Shown: positions 9,001 through 20,459, counted from the first letter of the stretch. The stretch: DNA of 64,000 nucleotides from Brachybacterium sp. Z12 (GCF_014400405.1 NZ_CP060496.1:1674001-1738000); one strand, 5' to 3'. Program-made: numbers and translations. Notes: generated from the letters alone by a model not told the origin.

Positions 9001-10502
9001 ATGACCGACACCACGACCCCCAGATCGCCATCAATGACATCGGCGGCGCCGACGAACTCATGGCCGCCATCGATGCCACCATCAAGTACTTCAACGATGG
9101 TGACATCGTCGAGGGCACTGTGGTGAAGGTCGATCACGACGAGGTCCTCCTGGACATCGGCTACAAGACCGAGGGCGTCATCCCCTCGCGCGAGCTGTCC
9201 ATCAAGCACGACGTCGACCCCGGCGAGGTCGTCGAGGTCGGCGACGAGATCGAGGCGCTTGTTCTCCAGAAGGAGGACAAGGAAGGCCGTCTGATCCTGT
9301 CCAAGAAGCGTGCTCAGTACGAGCGCGCCTGGGGCACGATCGAGCAGATCAAGGAAGACGAGGGCGTCGTCACCGGCCGCGTCATCGAGGTCGTCAAGGG
9401 CGGCCTCATCGTCGACATCGGCCTGCGCGGCTTCCTTCCCGCCTCTCTCGTCGAGATGCGTCGCGTCCGCGACCTGCAGCCCTACGTCGGCCAGGAGATC
9501 GAGGCGAAGATCATCGAGCTCGACAAGAACCGCAACAACGTGGTCCTGTCGCGCCGTGCCTACCTGGAGGAGACCCAGTCCGCGGTCCGCTCCGACTTCC
9601 TGCAGACCCTGCAGAAGGGCCAGGTCCGCGAGGGCGCTGTGTCCTCCATCGTCAACTTCGGCGCCTTCGTCGATCTCGGCGGTGTCGATGGCCTGGTGCA
9701 CGTCTCCGAGCTGTCCTGGAAGCACATCGACCACCCCTCCGAGGTTGTCGAGGTCGGTCAGAAGGTCTCCGTCGAGGTGCTCGACGTGGACATGGACCGC
9801 GAGCGCGTCTCCCTGTCGCTGAAGGCGACCCAGGAGGACCCGTGGCAGCTCTTCGCTCGCACCCACGCCATCGGCGAGGTCGTCCCGGGCAAGGTCACCA
9901 AGCTGGTTCCGTTCGGTGCGTTCGTGCGCGTCGAGGACGGCATCGAGGGCCTGGTGCACATCTCCGAGCTGGCCCAGCGCCACGTGGATCTGCCCGAGCA
10001 GGTCGTCACCGTCGACCAGGACGTCTTCGTCAAGGTCATCGACATCGACCTCGAGCGTCGCCGCATCTCGCTGTCCCTCAAGCAGGCCAACGAGGGCGTC
10101 GATCCCGAGGGCGACGACTCGACCTTCGATCCGGCTCTGTACGGAATGGCCGCGGAGTACGACGCCGCCGGCGAGTACAAGTACCCCGAGGGCTTCGACC
10201 CGGAGACCAACGAGTGGCTCGAGGGCTACGACAGCCAGCGCGAGGAGTGGGAGGGCCAGTACGCGGCCGCCTACGAGCGCTGGACCGCTCACAAGGCTCA
10301 GGTCATCGAGGCCATCAAGGCCGACGAGGAGTCCGCGAACGCTCCGGCCGCCGCGTCCACCAGCTCGTCGTCCTCGTCCTCCTCCTCGGAGTCCGCAGCC
10401 CCGGCTGCACAGGCCTCCTACCAGTCGAGCTCCTCGGACGAGGGCACCCTGGCCTCCGACGAGGCACTGGCGGCCCTGCGCGCCAAGCTCACCGGCAACT
10501 GA
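9001..10502 (+). CDS. rpsA: 30S ribosomal protein S1, one frameshift at the start
   Basis: Ribosomal protein S1 binds mRNA and helps it dock on the 30S subunit. The 500-residue protein has four S1 RNA-binding repeats (about residues 35-105, 120-190, 210-280 and 295-365). Each has the GxVxxV...GxxxDIG or FVDLG pattern, as in GIEGLVHISEL. A long acidic tail follows with an aromatic-rich segment (YPEGFDPETNEWLEG) typical of actinobacteria, then a serine run. The start ATG 9001 (MTDTTTP) is in a different frame from the rest. One C appears to be missing from the run at 9017-9021, which restores QIAINDIGGADEL. As S1 is essential, this must be an error or a very unusual shift. Confidence 0.95.
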
Positions 10503-10536
10503 TCCGATGCTGATCGACTGATCAGCGATCGATCAC

Positions 10537-10566
10537 GACGGGCGTCACCTTCGGGTGGCGCCCGTC
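10537..10566 (+). terminator. terminator after rpsA
   Basis: The perfect hairpin gacgggcgtcacc / ggtggcgcccgtc with a small ttcg loop is followed by ttcg. It lies 35 bases after the rpsA stop and just upstream of the HAD gene. Confidence 0.75.
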
Positions 10567-10603
10567 TTCGCGTCCGGTGGCGGTCTTACGGCAGACTGGT
10601 GCC

Positions 10604-11432
10604 ATGACCAACGCGCTCGATGACCACCCGATCCACTCCTGGCTCACCGATATGGACGGCGTGCTCGTCCACGAGGACGCCGCGCTGCCCGGGGCAGCTG
10701 ACTTCATCGCCGCACTGCAGCAGTACGGTCGCCCCTTCCTGGTGCTGACCAACAACTCGATCTTCACCCCGCGAGATCTGCGGGCGAGGCTCTGGCGCAG
10801 CGGCATCGACATCCCCGAGGACGCGATCTGGACCAGCGCCCTGGCGACCGCCCGCTTCCTCGCGGAGCAGCAGCCCGGCGCCGCCGCCTATGTGATCGGG
10901 GAGGCCGGCCTGACCAGCGCCATGCACGAGGAGGGCTTCATCCTCGCCGATTCGGACGTCGAGTTCGTCGTGCTGGGGAGACCCGCACCTACTCATTCGA
11001 GGCGATCACCCGCGCGATCCGCCTGATCAAGGGCGGGGCGAAGTTCATCGCCACCAACCCCGATGTCACCGGACCGAGCGCGGAGGGACCGATGCCCGCG
11101 ACCGGTTCGGTGGCCGCGATGATCACTGCCGCGACCGGGACCCAGCCGTACTACATCGGCAAGCCCAACCCCTGATGATGCGCACGGCGCTGAACCGGAT
11201 CGGCGCCCATTCGGAGACCTCGATCATGATCGGTGACCGCATGGACACCGACGTGAAGTCCGGCCTCGAGGCCGGGATGCGCTCGGTGCTGGTGCTCTCC
11301 GGCTCCACTCGGGAGGAGGAGATCGCCCTGTACCCGTACCGCCCCACGGTGGTGCTGGACGGCATAGCGGATGTGGTGCCGCTGGTGGGCAGGCTCACCC
11401 CGATCGAATCCGTGGAGCTGGACGAGGACTGA
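10604..11432 (+). CDS. HAD-family hydrolase (NagD-like), two frameshifts
   Basis: This is a 276-residue HAD phosphatase of the NagD/p-nitrophenylphosphatase type, which acts on small phosphorylated metabolites. Motif I is [13 protein letters not shown] and motif II is [10 protein letters not shown]. The cap region follows, then the lysine of motif III in [11 protein letters not shown] and motif IV in [18 protein letters not shown]. The C-terminus reads [17 protein letters not shown]. One G is missing at 10975-10978 (restoring [12 protein letters not shown]) and one C at 11169-11172 (restoring GKPNPLMM). With both restored the protein is continuous. It stands between rpsA and the aro operon and its substrate is not evident. 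Confidence 0.9.
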
Positions 11433-11511
11433 CCGGGACGAGGGTTGGCATCGCCTCCCACGGCCCGGACGCCTGTCCGGGCCAGCGGGGGATCATGACA
11501 GAATGACGGCC

Positions 11512-12759
11512 ATGTTGCGCTGGCTCACGGCCGGGGAATCCCACGGCCCCTCTCTCATCTCCCTGCTCGATGGCGTCCCGGCCGGTATCGAGCTGACCAG
11601 TGACGATCTGAAGGATGCGCTCGCGCGCCGTCGGCTCGGGCACGGCCGCGGGAGCCGTCAGAAGTTCGAGCAGGATGCGCTCACCATCCACGGCGGGCTG
11701 CGCCACGGCCTCACCCTCGGCTCTCCGCTGGCGATCGAGGTCGCCAACTCGGAGTGGCCGAAGTGGGAGAAGGTGATGAGCGCCGATCCCGTGGACCGTG
11801 AGGACCTCCTGATCGATGCCGGCACCGGGGACGAGCGCGAGATCGCCCGCAATCGCCCGCTCTCCCGCCCCCGCCCCGGCCATGCGGATCTCTCCGGGAT
11901 GCTGAAGTACGGCTTCGACGAGGCCCGCCCGATCCTCGAGCGTGCGAGTGCACGTGAGACCGCCGCCCGCGTGGTGGCCGGGCGCGTCGCCGCGGCGCTG
12001 CTCGAGCAGGCGGCCGGCATCCGTCTCGTCTCCCACACCCTCCAGGTCGGCTCCGTGCGAGTGCCGGAGGGCGCGGACCTGCCCACCCCGGATGATCTGG
12101 CGGCACTCGACGAGGACCCGCTGCGCTGCTTCCACCAGGAGACCTCCGCGGCGATGGTCGCCGAGGTCGATGGTGCCAAGGCCGACGGCGACACCCTCGG
12201 CGGTGTGGTCGAGGTCCTCGCCTACGGCGCTCCGGTGGGCCTGGGATCTCACATCCAGTGGGATCGACGTCTCGACGGCCGGCTGGCACAGGCGATCATG
12301 TCCATCCAGGCGATGAAGGGCGTCGAGATCGGTGACGGCTTCGCCACCGCCGGGCGCCGAGGCTCTCAGGCGCACGACGAGATCCTCATCCCCGAGGCGG
12401 ATTCCGAGGGCACCTTCCCGCGCGTCAGCAACCGCGCCGGCGGGCTCGAGGGCGGCATCACCAATGGGCAGGTGATCCGCGTGCGCGGTGCCCTGAAGCC
12501 CATCTCGACCGTTCCGCGGGCCCTGCGCACCGTCGACGTCTCCACGGGCGAGCAGACCACCGCCAACCACCAGCGCTCCGACACCTGCGCCGTCGCACCG
12601 GCTGCGGTGATCGCCGAGGCGGTCGTCGCGCTGACGCTGGCTGATGCGCTGCTGGAGAAGACCGGTGGGGACTCCGTCGCTGAGATCCGCGCCCACCTGG
12701 AGGGGACGAACGCTCTGCAGTCGGCACTGACCGACCGCCGGCCGGACTCGACCCCGTGA
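11512..12759 (+). CDS. aroC: chorismate synthase
   Basis: Chorismate synthase converts 5-enolpyruvylshikimate-3-phosphate to chorismate, using reduced FMN. The 415-residue protein starts [15 protein letters not shown], the canonical N-terminus, so I prefer ATG 11512 to ATG 11503 nine bases upstream. Signatures seen are [16 protein letters not shown], the second conserved block [16 protein letters not shown] and the third [14 protein letters not shown]. It heads the aro operon; its stop overlaps the GTG of aroK by 4 nt. The frame is intact. Confidence 0.96.
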   Translation: MLRWLTAGESHGPSLISLLDGVPAGIELTSDDLKDALARRRLGHGRGSRQKFEQDALTIHGGLRHGLTLGSPLAIEVANSEWPKWEKVMSADPVDREDLLIDAGTGDEREIARNRPLSRPRPGHADLSGMLKYGFDEARPILERASARETAARVVAGRVAAALLEQAAGIRLVSHTLQVGSVRVPEGADLPTPDDLAALDEDPLRCFHQETSAAMVAEVDGAKADGDTLGGVVEVLAYGAPVGLGSHIQWDRRLDGRLAQAIMSIQAMKGVEIGDGFATAGRRGSQAHDEILIPEADSEGTFPRVSNRAGGLEGGITNGQVIRVRGALKPISTVPRALRTVDVSTGEQTTANHQRSDTCAVAPAAVIAEAVVALTLADALLEKTGGDSVAEIRAHLEGTNALQSALTDRRPDSTP

Positions 12760-13298
12760 CGGGCCCTCTGGCCATCCTGATCGGCCCGATGGCTGCGGGG
12801 AAGACCAGCGTGGGGCGATCGCTCGCCTCCCAGCTCGGCGTGGACTTCGCCGACCTCGACGCTCTGATCGTGCGGGCGGCGGGTCGCAGCATCCCCCGAC
12901 TCTTCGCCGAGGAGGGGGAGACTGCCTTCCGCGAGATCGAGGCCGACATCCTCGCCCGAGCCCTGAACGAGCGCAGCGGTGTGCTGTCGCTCGGCGGCGG
13001 AGCACCCATGCACCCGGCCTCCGCCGAGCAGCTGCGAGGCAGGCCCGTCGTGCTCCTCGAGGTCGAGGAATCCATCGCCGCCCGCCGACTGGCCCACGGC
13101 GTGGGACGGCCGATGCTCGAGGGCCAGGACCCCATGGCGCGCTGGCGCGAGCTCGCCGACGAACGCGGGCCCCGATACCGGGACCTGGCGGCGCACCGCA
13201 TCGATTCCGGGCACGGCAGCGCCGCGCACGTGGCCCGCACCATCATCCGGTCCCTGCAGCTCGATCTGCCGACCGGCCCCGAGAAGGAGACCGCATGA
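12756..13298 (+). CDS. aroK: shikimate kinase
   Basis: Shikimate kinase phosphorylates shikimate at the 3-hydroxyl. The 180-residue protein has the P-loop [11 protein letters not shown], a DxD-type motif DLDALIV that binds shikimate and Mg, the ETAFREIE helix, and SLGGGAPM, the family's GGG substrate-binding loop. The lid contains GRPML. It starts at GTG 12756, overlapping the aroC stop (GTGA), and its own stop overlaps the aroB ATG, so translation of aroC, aroK and aroB is probably coupled. Confidence 0.95.
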   Translation: MTGPLAILIGPMAAGKTSVGRSLASQLGVDFADLDALIVRAAGRSIPRLFAEEGETAFREIEADILARALNERSGVLSLGGGAPMHPASAEQLRGRPVVLLEVEESIAARRLAHGVGRPMLEGQDPMARWRELADERGPRYRDLAAHRIDSGHGSAAHVARTIIRSLQLDLPTGPEKETA

Positions 13299-14376
13299 GC
13301 ACCACCGTGATCCCTGTGACCACCCCGACCGGAGGCTATGACGTCCACGTCGGCCGCGGCCTGCTCGCGGACCTCCCCGCCCTGCTGCCGGAGCGCGCCC
13401 GCCGAGTGGTGATCATCCACCAGCCGAGCCTGCGCGAGGTGGCCGAGCAGATCCGGGAGTCGATCGCGGACACGGGACGCAAGGCCTTCGCCGCCGAGAT
13501 TCCTGACGGCGAGGAGGCGAAGACCGCCCAGGTCGCCGGCTTCCTGTGGGGCGTGTGCGGGCAGGCCGAGATCGGCCGCAACGACCTGGTGATCGGGCTG
13601 GGCGGCGGCGCCGCCACGGACCTGGCAGGCTTCGTCGCCGCCTCCTGGCTGCGGGGCGTGGACGTGCTGCAGGTGCCCACCACGGTCGCCGCGATGGTCG
13701 ACGCCGCAGTGGGTGGGAAGACCGGCATCAACACCTCCGAGGGCAAGAACCTCGTCGGTGCCTTCCACCCGCCGATCGCGGTGATCGCCGATCTCGACGT
13801 GCTCGCCGGTCTGGGTGCGAACGATGTCGCCGCCGGCATGGCGGAGGTCGTCAGGGAGGCTTCATCGCCGACGAGCGTATTCTCGAGATCATCGAGGAGG
13901 ACCCGGGCGCAGCGCTCGATGTCTCCAGCGACGCGTTCCGTGAGCTCGTCGAACGCAAGATCCGGCTGAAGGCCGAGGTGGTCTCCGGGGACCTCACCGA
14001 GCAGGGGAACCGTGAGATCCTCAACTACGGTCACACCCTCGCTCACGCGATCGAGCGCAACGAGCGCTATCTGTGGCGGCATGGCGCCGCGGTGAGCGTG
14101 GGCATGATGTTCGTCGCCGAGCTGTCCCACCTCTCCGGGAAGCTCTCCGAGGCCGGGGTGGACCGCCACCGCTCGATCCTCACCTCGTTGGGGCTTCCCA
14201 CCACCTACCGTGACCGGCAGTGGCCGAAGCTCGAGGACGCCATGAAGCGGGACAAGAAGACCCGGGCCGGGCTGCTGCGCTTCGTGGTCCTGGACCGCAT
14301 CGGTACCGTGTCCAGGATCGAGGGACCGGACCCGGCGCTGCTGCTGTCCGCCTACGCCGCGATCACCGAGGAGTGA
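13295..14376 (+). CDS. aroB: 3-dehydroquinate synthase, one frameshift
   Basis: AroB cyclises DAHP to 3-dehydroquinate with NAD and a divalent metal. The 360-residue protein has GLGGGAATDLAGFVAASW (NAD-binding glycine-rich segment), VPTTVAAMVDAAVGGKTG and the metal ligands in NYGHTLAHAIE. One G is missing in ggg at 13854-13856, which would restore VVRGGFIADERILEII. The ATG overlaps the aroK stop (ATGA), and its stop overlaps the probable GTG start of the next gene. It belongs to the shikimate operon. Confidence 0.95.
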
Positions 14377-15242
14377 GCACCGATATGGACGACGAGATCA
14401 CGCCTGAGGACGAGCCCGCCATGGCGGGCGCAACGCCGGAGACCGACGTGCGCCGCCGCACCGCCACGGTGCGCGGCATCGAGCTGGGCCGTGGCCGTCC
14501 GGAGATCATCGTCCCCCTCGTCGAATCCGACCAGGAGGAGCTCCTGGAGCAGGCAGCGAGGGCGGCGAGGACCCGTGCCCGGATCCTGGAGTGGCGGCTG
14601 GACCGCTTCCGACCGGACCTCGAGGACGTCTCCGAACATCGCGATGCCGTGCTCGGCGCGCTGCCCGCGCTGCGCGGCGCGCTGGGGCCGGACCGTGCCC
14701 TGCTGGCCACCTTCCGCACCGCGCACGAGGGAGGGGCCCGTGCGATCGCGGACCGGGAGCTGGGCATCCTGCTCGAGAGCCTGATCAGCGGGCGCCGGGC
14801 AGGCACTCAAGCCGCGGTCGACCTGGTCGACATCGAGACCTCCCGCGACCCCGCGACGGTCGCCCGGGTGATCGCGGCCGCGCATCGCCACGGAACGGTG
14901 GTGGTGGGCTCCTTCCATGACATGGAGTCCACTCCGTCCGAGGAGCGCCTGATCGAGATCCTGCGCTCGCAGCGTCGGCTCGGCGTCGATGTCCCGAAGA
15001 TCGCAGTGACCCCGCACAGCCCGAGGGACGTGCTCACGCTGCTCTCGGCGAGCCTCACCGTCGCCGAGGAGCTCAGCGGCCCGCACATCGCGATCAGCAT
15101 GGGCACGCTCGGCGTGAGCAGCCGGGTCGCGGCCGAGACCTTCGGCAGCGCCGCGACCTTCGCGACCGCCGGGGCCGGCTCCGCACCCGGGCAGCTCGCC
15201 GCTGAGGACGTGGCGCAGATGCTGGAGCTCCTGCGCCCCTGA
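14373..15242 (+). CDS. aroD: type I 3-dehydroquinate dehydratase
   Basis: This enzyme dehydrates 3-dehydroquinate to 3-dehydroshikimate through a Schiff base. The 289-residue protein shows the type I pattern: the ILEWRLDRF strand, the catalytic histidine in VGSFHDM near residue 182, and the Schiff-base lysine in VPKIAVTP near 209. The late loop reads AISMGTLGVSSRVAAETFGS. Start GTG 14373 overlaps the aroB stop by 4 nt, as elsewhere in this operon; ATG 14385 is an alternative. About 30 disordered residues come first. Many actinobacteria use the unrelated type II enzyme (AroQ) here, so type I is worth noting. Confidence 0.9.
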   Translation: MSTDMDDEITPEDEPAMAGATPETDVRRRTATVRGIELGRGRPEIIVPLVESDQEELLEQAARAARTRARILEWRLDRFRPDLEDVSEHRDAVLGALPALRGALGPDRALLATFRTAHEGGARAIADRELGILLESLISGRRAGTQAAVDLVDIETSRDPATVARVIAAAHRHGTVVVGSFHDMESTPSEERLIEILRSQRRLGVDVPKIAVTPHSPRDVLTLLSASLTVAEELSGPHIAISMGTLGVSSRVAAETFGSAATFATAGAGSAPGQLAAEDVAQMLELLRP

Positions 15243-15249
15243 CCGCGGG

Positions 15250-16168
15250 TCAGCGGCCCTGGTCCGCGGGACCCTCGCGATCCTCGTGCTCGGCGGTGCC
15301 GGGAAGCTCCGCGGGATCCGTCTCGTGGAAGATCCGGTCCTCGTATCCGGCGGCGTCGCGGTCCTCCGCAGCGGAGTCGTCGGCGAAGGCGTCGGAGCTC
15401 CCATCGACCACCGGGATCGCACCGGTCTCCAGCGCGACGCGCTCGCGCTCATCCTTGCGGGTGCGGCGCACCAGGCTCTTCAGCTGCGCGGCGGACATCG
15501 TCACCTGCCATTCGCTGTGGGCCGGCAGGGTCCACCGCCGCCAGGCCGCGACACCGGCCAGCAGCGAGCCGACGGCGACGGCGATGAGCACCAGCGGGGG
15601 AGGGCAGGCCGAGGGCGACCACCAGCCAGGTGAGCACCGCGGTGACCAGCGCGCCGGTGGCATACAGCGGACCGCCTCCGAAGACCGCGGGGATCCTTCC
15701 CACCAGCACGTCGCGGATCACCCCTCCACCCACAGCGCTGGCCACCCCCAGCAGGATCGCCGGCAGCACGTCCAGGCCGTAGCCGAGGGACTTCGCGGTC
15801 CCGGTCGCCGCCCAGAGCCCCATCGCCGCGATGTCCAGCACCGTGACCAGGCGGCGCCACCAGGGACCGTCTGTCGAGATGGTGAAGGAGAACGCTGCGC
15901 CGCCGAGCGCGCAGGCGAGGTACCAGGGCCCGGAGAACGCGGCGGGGACGCCGTAGTCGAGGATCAGGTCGCGGACGATGCCGCCGCCGAGACCGGCGGC
16001 GATGCCGATGATCGCGAAGCCGACGGCGTCGAAGTTCAGACGGGAGGCCAGCGCACCCGCCGCGACGCCCATCACGAACACGCCCAGCAGATCCATGGCG
16101 CGCAGCACGTCGTTCGTGATCAGCAGCTCGAGAGGGTCCACCCCAGAACCGTACGTCCTGCGCGCCAC
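15250..16168 (-). CDS. TRIC/UPF0126-family membrane protein, one frameshift
   Basis: This is a membrane protein with two copies of the UPF0126 (trimeric intracellular cation channel-like) domain. The repeats carry the hallmark GLGGGIVRDLIL and GVASAVGGGVIRDVLVG about 85 residues apart. Seven hydrophobic segments are seen, followed by a hydrophilic acidic tail of about 80 residues. The reading frame shifts at the G run 15596-15600. Here one base seems extra (or two missing), joining GLPSP to LVLIAVAVG. Start is uncertain: GTG 16168 or GTG 16141. It converges on aroD with only 7 bases between. Prokaryotic TRIC homologues conduct monovalent cations; that role here is inferred. Confidence 0.82.
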
Positions 16169-16215
16169 CTGCGGGGACCTACTCGTGACCGCTCTTACGG
16201 CCGTACCATCGGAGC

Positions 16216-16850
16216 ATGCCTGATCTCACCGTCCCGCTCCGTCTCGGCCTCACCGGCGGCATCGGTTCCGGGAAGTCCACCGTCGCGGCGATCTGGCGCG
16301 AGGCCGGGCACCGGGTGATCGATCTCGATGCCCATTCACGGGCTGTGCTCGACGTCCCCGGGGACGGGGTCGAGGAGGCCGTGGCCCGCTTCGGGGAGGA
16401 GTTCCGCGCGGCGGGAGGCACCATCGACCGCGCCGCGATGGCACGCCTGGTGTTTACCGACGCCGCCGCCCGCGCGGATCTCGAACGGATCGTCCTGTCC
16501 CGGGTGGACGAGGCCGTCGCACGCGAGGAGCGGGAGGCCGCGAGAGCGGGGAGCGGCTCATCGTCCACGACAGCCCGCTGCTGCTGGAGAAGGGCAGTGA
16601 CCCTGATTACCGCGCGGTCGTGGTGGTGCTCGCCCGCCGGGAGGACCGCATCGCCCGCGTGATGCGCGACCGCGGCAAGGATCGCGCCTACGTCGAGTCG
16701 GTGATGGCCGCGCAGGTCAGCGACCTCGAGCGGATCCGGCGCGCCGATCGCCTGGTGCTCAACACCTCGGACCGACAGGCCCTCACCGCACGTGCCCTGC
16801 ACGCCCTCGACGAGGTCCTCGACCAGCTCGAGGATTCCGCCCTGCGCTGA
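16216..16850 (+). CDS. coaE: dephospho-CoA kinase, one frameshift
   Basis: CoaE performs the last step of coenzyme A synthesis. The 211-residue protein has the P-loop LTGGIGSGKSTVA, DLDAHSRAVLD (substrate-binding acidic motif), and HDSPLLLEKGSDPDYRAVVVV. The C-terminal RRADRLVLNTSDR is also typical. A missing G in gggg at 16548-16551 would restore AGERLIVHDSPLLLE. There is no paralogue in the window and the enzyme is essential, so the break is almost certainly artefactual. The coaE-uvrB order is conserved in actinobacteria. Confidence 0.94.
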
Positions 16851-16901
16851 CGGCAGCGGGCGACCATGTCGTCCGTCGCCCCCGAGTCGTAGGCTCGAGG
16901 C

Positions 16902-19003
16902 ATGCGTCCCGTCACTGATCTGGTCCGCGCCGAGCATCCCTTCGAGGTCGTCTCCGACTACTCGCCCTCGGGGGACCAGCCGACGGCGATCGCCGACCTC
17001 ACCCGCCGCATCAACGACGGCGAGCAGGACGTGGTGCTGCTGGGCGCGACCGGCACCGGCAAGTCAGCCACGACCGCCTGGCTGATCGAGCAGGTGCAGC
17101 GCCCCACGCTGATCATGGCGCACAACAAGACCCTCGCGGCCCAGCTCGCGAGCGAGTTCCGGGACCTGCTGCCGAACAACGCGGTGGAGTACTTCGTCTC
17201 CTACTACGACTACTACCAGCCCGAGGCGTACGTCCCGCAGTCGGACACCTACATCGAGAAGGACTCCTCGATCAACGCCGAGGTCGAGCGGCTGCGGCAC
17301 AGCGCCACCAACTCGCTGCTGACCCGCCGGGACGTGGTGGTGGTCTCCTCGGTCTCCTGCATCTACGGCCTGGGCACCCCGCAGGAGTATGTGGACCGGA
17401 TGGTCCAGCTCTCCCGCGGTCAGCAGATGGACCGCGATGAGCTGCTCACCCGCTTCGTGGACATGCAGTACGACCGCAATGACATCGCCTTCGAGCGCGG
17501 TACGTTCCGTGTGCGCGGGGACACCGTCGAGATCATCCCGATGTACGAGGAGCTCGCGATCCGCATCGAGTTCTTCGGCGACGAGATCGACGAGCTCTAC
17601 ACCCTGCACCCGATGACCGGCGAGGTCATCCGGCAGGAGGAGCACATCCACATCTTCCCCGCCTCCCACTACGTCGCCGGCCCCGAACGGCTCACGCGCG
17701 CGATCGGGACGATCGAGGTCGAACTCGCCGAGCGGCTCGAGGAGCTCGAGGCGCAGAACAAGCTGCTCGAGGCGCAGCGGCTGCGGATGCGCACCACCCA
17801 CGACCTCGAGATGCTGCGACAGATGGGCTCCACCAATGGTGTGGAGAACTACTCCCGCCACCTCGACGGGCGCGAGTCGGGCACGGCCCCGAACACCCTC
17901 ATGGACTACTTCCCTGAAGACTTCCTGCTGGTCATCGACGAATCGCATGCGACCGTCCCGCAGATCGGCGCGATGTACGAGGGGGACCGCTCCCGCAAGC
18001 GCACCCTGGTGGACTTCGGCTTCCGCCTGCCCTCGGCGCTGGACAACCGGCCGCTGACCTTCTCCGAGTTCACCGAGCGCACCGGCCAGACGGTCTACCT
18101 CTCCGCCACCCCAGCCGCCTACGAGCTGGGGAAGTCCGACGGCTACGTCGAGCAGATCATCCGCCCGACGGGCCTGATCGACCCCGAGGTGATCGTCAAA
18201 CCTGTCAAGGGACAGATCGACGACCTCCGCGAGGAGATCGAGAAGCGGGTCCAGCGCGACGAGCGGGTGCTCGTCACCACGCTCACCAAGCGCATGGCCG
18301 AGGACCTCACCGACTTCCTGCTGGAGAACGGGGTGAGGGTCCAGTACCTCCACTCCGATGTGGACACCCTGCGCCGAGTGGAGCTGCTGCGCTCCCTGCG
18401 CATGGGCGAGTTCGACGTGCTGGTGGGCATCAACCTGCTGCGTGAGGGCCTGGACCTGCCGGAGGTGTCGCTGGTCGCGATCCTCGACGCGGACAAGGAG
18501 GGCTTCCTGCGCTCGCGCACCTCCCTGATCCAGACGATCGGGCGTGCGGCCCGCAACGTCTCCGGCCAGGTGCACATGTACGCCGACCGGATCACCGACT
18601 CCATGGAGTCCGCGATCGAGGAGACCAACCGCCGCCGCGAGAAGCAGATCGCCTACAACACCGAGCACGGCATCGACCCGACCCCGCTGCGCAAGCGCAT
18701 CGCGGACGTCACCGACATGCTCGCCCGCGAGGACATCGACACCGAGACCCTGATGTCCACCGACTACCGCTCCGGCAAGGAGCGGGTGGCCGGGACAGGG
18801 CCCGCGCGAACGCCGTCGACGCGGTCAAGGGTCGCAGCGTGGACCTCGGTGATGATCCGGTGGGAGCACTGACCGGGATGATCGACGAGATGACCCAGCA
18901 GATGCACCAGGCCGCCGAGACCCTGAACTTCGAGGTCGCGGCGAGGCTGCGCGATGAGGTGCAGGAGCTGAAGAAGGAGCTGCGGGCGGTGCAGCGCTCC
19001 TGA
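16902..19003 (+). CDS. uvrB: excinuclease ABC subunit B, one frameshift near the C-terminus
   Basis: UvrB verifies damage and is the central helicase-like subunit of nucleotide excision repair. The 700-residue protein has Walker [17 protein letters not shown], the beta-hairpin [16 protein letters not shown]-box [11 protein letters not shown], and motif [11 protein letters not shown]. One G is missing at about 18792-18794. The next frame then supplies the UVR motif that contacts UvrC ([20 protein letters not shown]) and ends at TGA 19001-19003. Without it the protein would end in an unrelated 30-residue tail lacking the UVR motif. Confidence 0.95.
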
Positions 19004-19058
19004 GCTGGGATCAGCCCAGCAGCTGAAGCGCCGCCAGCGCGGCACGCCCGATCCCGGC

Positions 19059-19505
19059 TCAGCCGGTCGCGCGCTCCCACGATTCGACGGCACCGGGCAC
19101 CACGGTGAACAGCGGATGCGGTTCAGCGGCTGGGAGGAGGCGCTCGCGTTGCCAGCGCTCGGGACTGCGGTGCTCGAGCTTCGCCAGCAGATGCTTCCAC
19201 TCGAGGGCGAGCTGCCCGTCGGTGACCGGGATGCGATCCGGTGCCGCCCCGTCGCCCGGTGAGGAGTCGATCCGTGTCCGGTCGAAGCGGTAGCCCCGCG
19301 AGGTAGCCTCCACGGCCAGCACCTCCAGATAGGCGCCGACCGCGGCGAGCGGATCGCCCTGCGCCCGGAATCGTTCCAGCTGCGGGTGGGAGCGGTATCC
19401 CGCCGTGCGCCCCGCGAGCACAGCCTGGGCGAGCAGCGATTCGCGCCAGCACCCCGTGAGGCCCTGACGATCGAGGTGGCGGGGGTGCAGTGACCACAGG
19501 CGCAT
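19059..19505 (-). CDS. pyrimidine-dimer DNA glycosylase family protein
   Basis: This 148-residue protein resembles the Pyr_excise family (T4 endonuclease V-like). The characteristic N-terminus is MRLWSLHPRHLDRQGL, followed by WRESLLAQAVLAGRT, GYRSHPQLERF and a C-terminal LLAKLEHRSPERW. The family cleaves at cyclobutane pyrimidine dimers or is of unproven activity in many bacteria. I start at ATG 19505, right at the conserved block; ORF extension upstream has no similarity. It converges on uvrB and lies in the repair neighbourhood with uvrA and a second family-A polymerase, which supports a role in UV repair. Confidence 0.75.
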   Translation of the reverse strand: MRLWSLHPRHLDRQGLTGCWRESLLAQAVLAGRTAGYRSHPQLERFRAQGDPLAAVGAYLEVLAVEATSRGYRFDRTRIDSSPGDGAAPDRIPVTDGQLALEWKHLLAKLEHRSPERWQRERLLPAAEPHPLFTVVPGAVESWERATG

Positions 19506-19749
19506 GCACCCATCCTGCCGCACGATCCCCGCCCTCAGCACGGCAGTGTGCGGGCGATGAACCAAGACGGATCACCGGAAGCCGGCACCGAAGCGGAAGA
19601 GGTATTCCTGCGAAGGTCAGCTGTGGCCCCGACGATCGTCGCTCTGCCGCAGCGCTCCCGCCCGATAGCGTCATGACGGCGTCGACAGCTCGATCGGGGG
19701 ACCCGGGTGAGCATCCCGTGCGCAGCCGCATTCGAGCGAGGAGAGCCCC

Positions 19750-20459
19750 GTGCCCCAGACCACCGCTTCCCGGATCCTTTCCCACACCGTCGGCCTTGCT
19801 GCGTCGACCGGCGTCGGGATGATCCCCTTCATCGCCTGCCGCACGCGGTGCGGACCGGCTACATCGTGCTCCCGGCAGCTTTCACGGCGGGGATCGTACT
19901 CATCGCGCTGCAGCGAGGAACTCCGGGCGCCGCCGCCGAGAGGCCGACGGCGGCACCCGGCTGGAGGGCCCCGTCCCTCCGCGAGGGTGCTTTCAGCCTT
20001 GCCCTCGGCGGAATCGTGGCCGGGTCCGCCGTGGCGGGCATCCGTCTGGACCGCGGGATCGAGGATCTGCTGCGCCGGCGCGGAGTGCGCGCGCCCCGCG
20101 TATGGATGGGGCTCGCCTCCGGAGCGCTGACCCTGATGGTGACCGTCCTCGACGAACGGGCACCTGAGCCGTCCGAGGTCGACGATCTCGAGGAGGGCGT
20201 GCTCGAGCTGCTCATCGAAGCGGACCCCATGGCGCTGGCGCCCGGGAGCCCCGAGGGGACCCCGGCCGATGAGTACCGACCGGAGGCCGAGGCCATCGCA
20301 GAGATCCTCCACATCGACGGCGGCATCACCACCGCACAGCTAGAAGACGTGTGGGAGCAATGGTTCGACGAGCCTCTCGCCCCGCTGCTCGGGCAGGAGC
20401 GCGTCACAGCTCTGGCCGCGGCGCTTACCGCGCTCACTTCTCCGCCGAGCGCTCGCTGA
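19750..20459 (+). CDS. hypothetical protein, one frameshift
   Basis: I do not recognise this gene. Restoring one missing base at about 19843-19845 gives a 236-residue protein starting at GTG 19750 (MPQTTASRIL). It has a hydrophobic segment around YIVLPAAFTAGIVLIAL, a second around FSLALGGIVAGSAVAGI, and a third at MGLASGALTLMV. A soluble acidic C-terminal half of about 90 residues follows. The pattern suggests a small membrane protein with a cytosolic tail. Its 3' end overlaps the convergent polymerase gene by 26 bases. Confidence 0.65.

Noticed and set aside
10604..11432. HAD gene as a true pseudogene
   Set aside because: All four HAD motifs are intact, and both breaks are one-base losses in short G or C runs like those in essential genes here.
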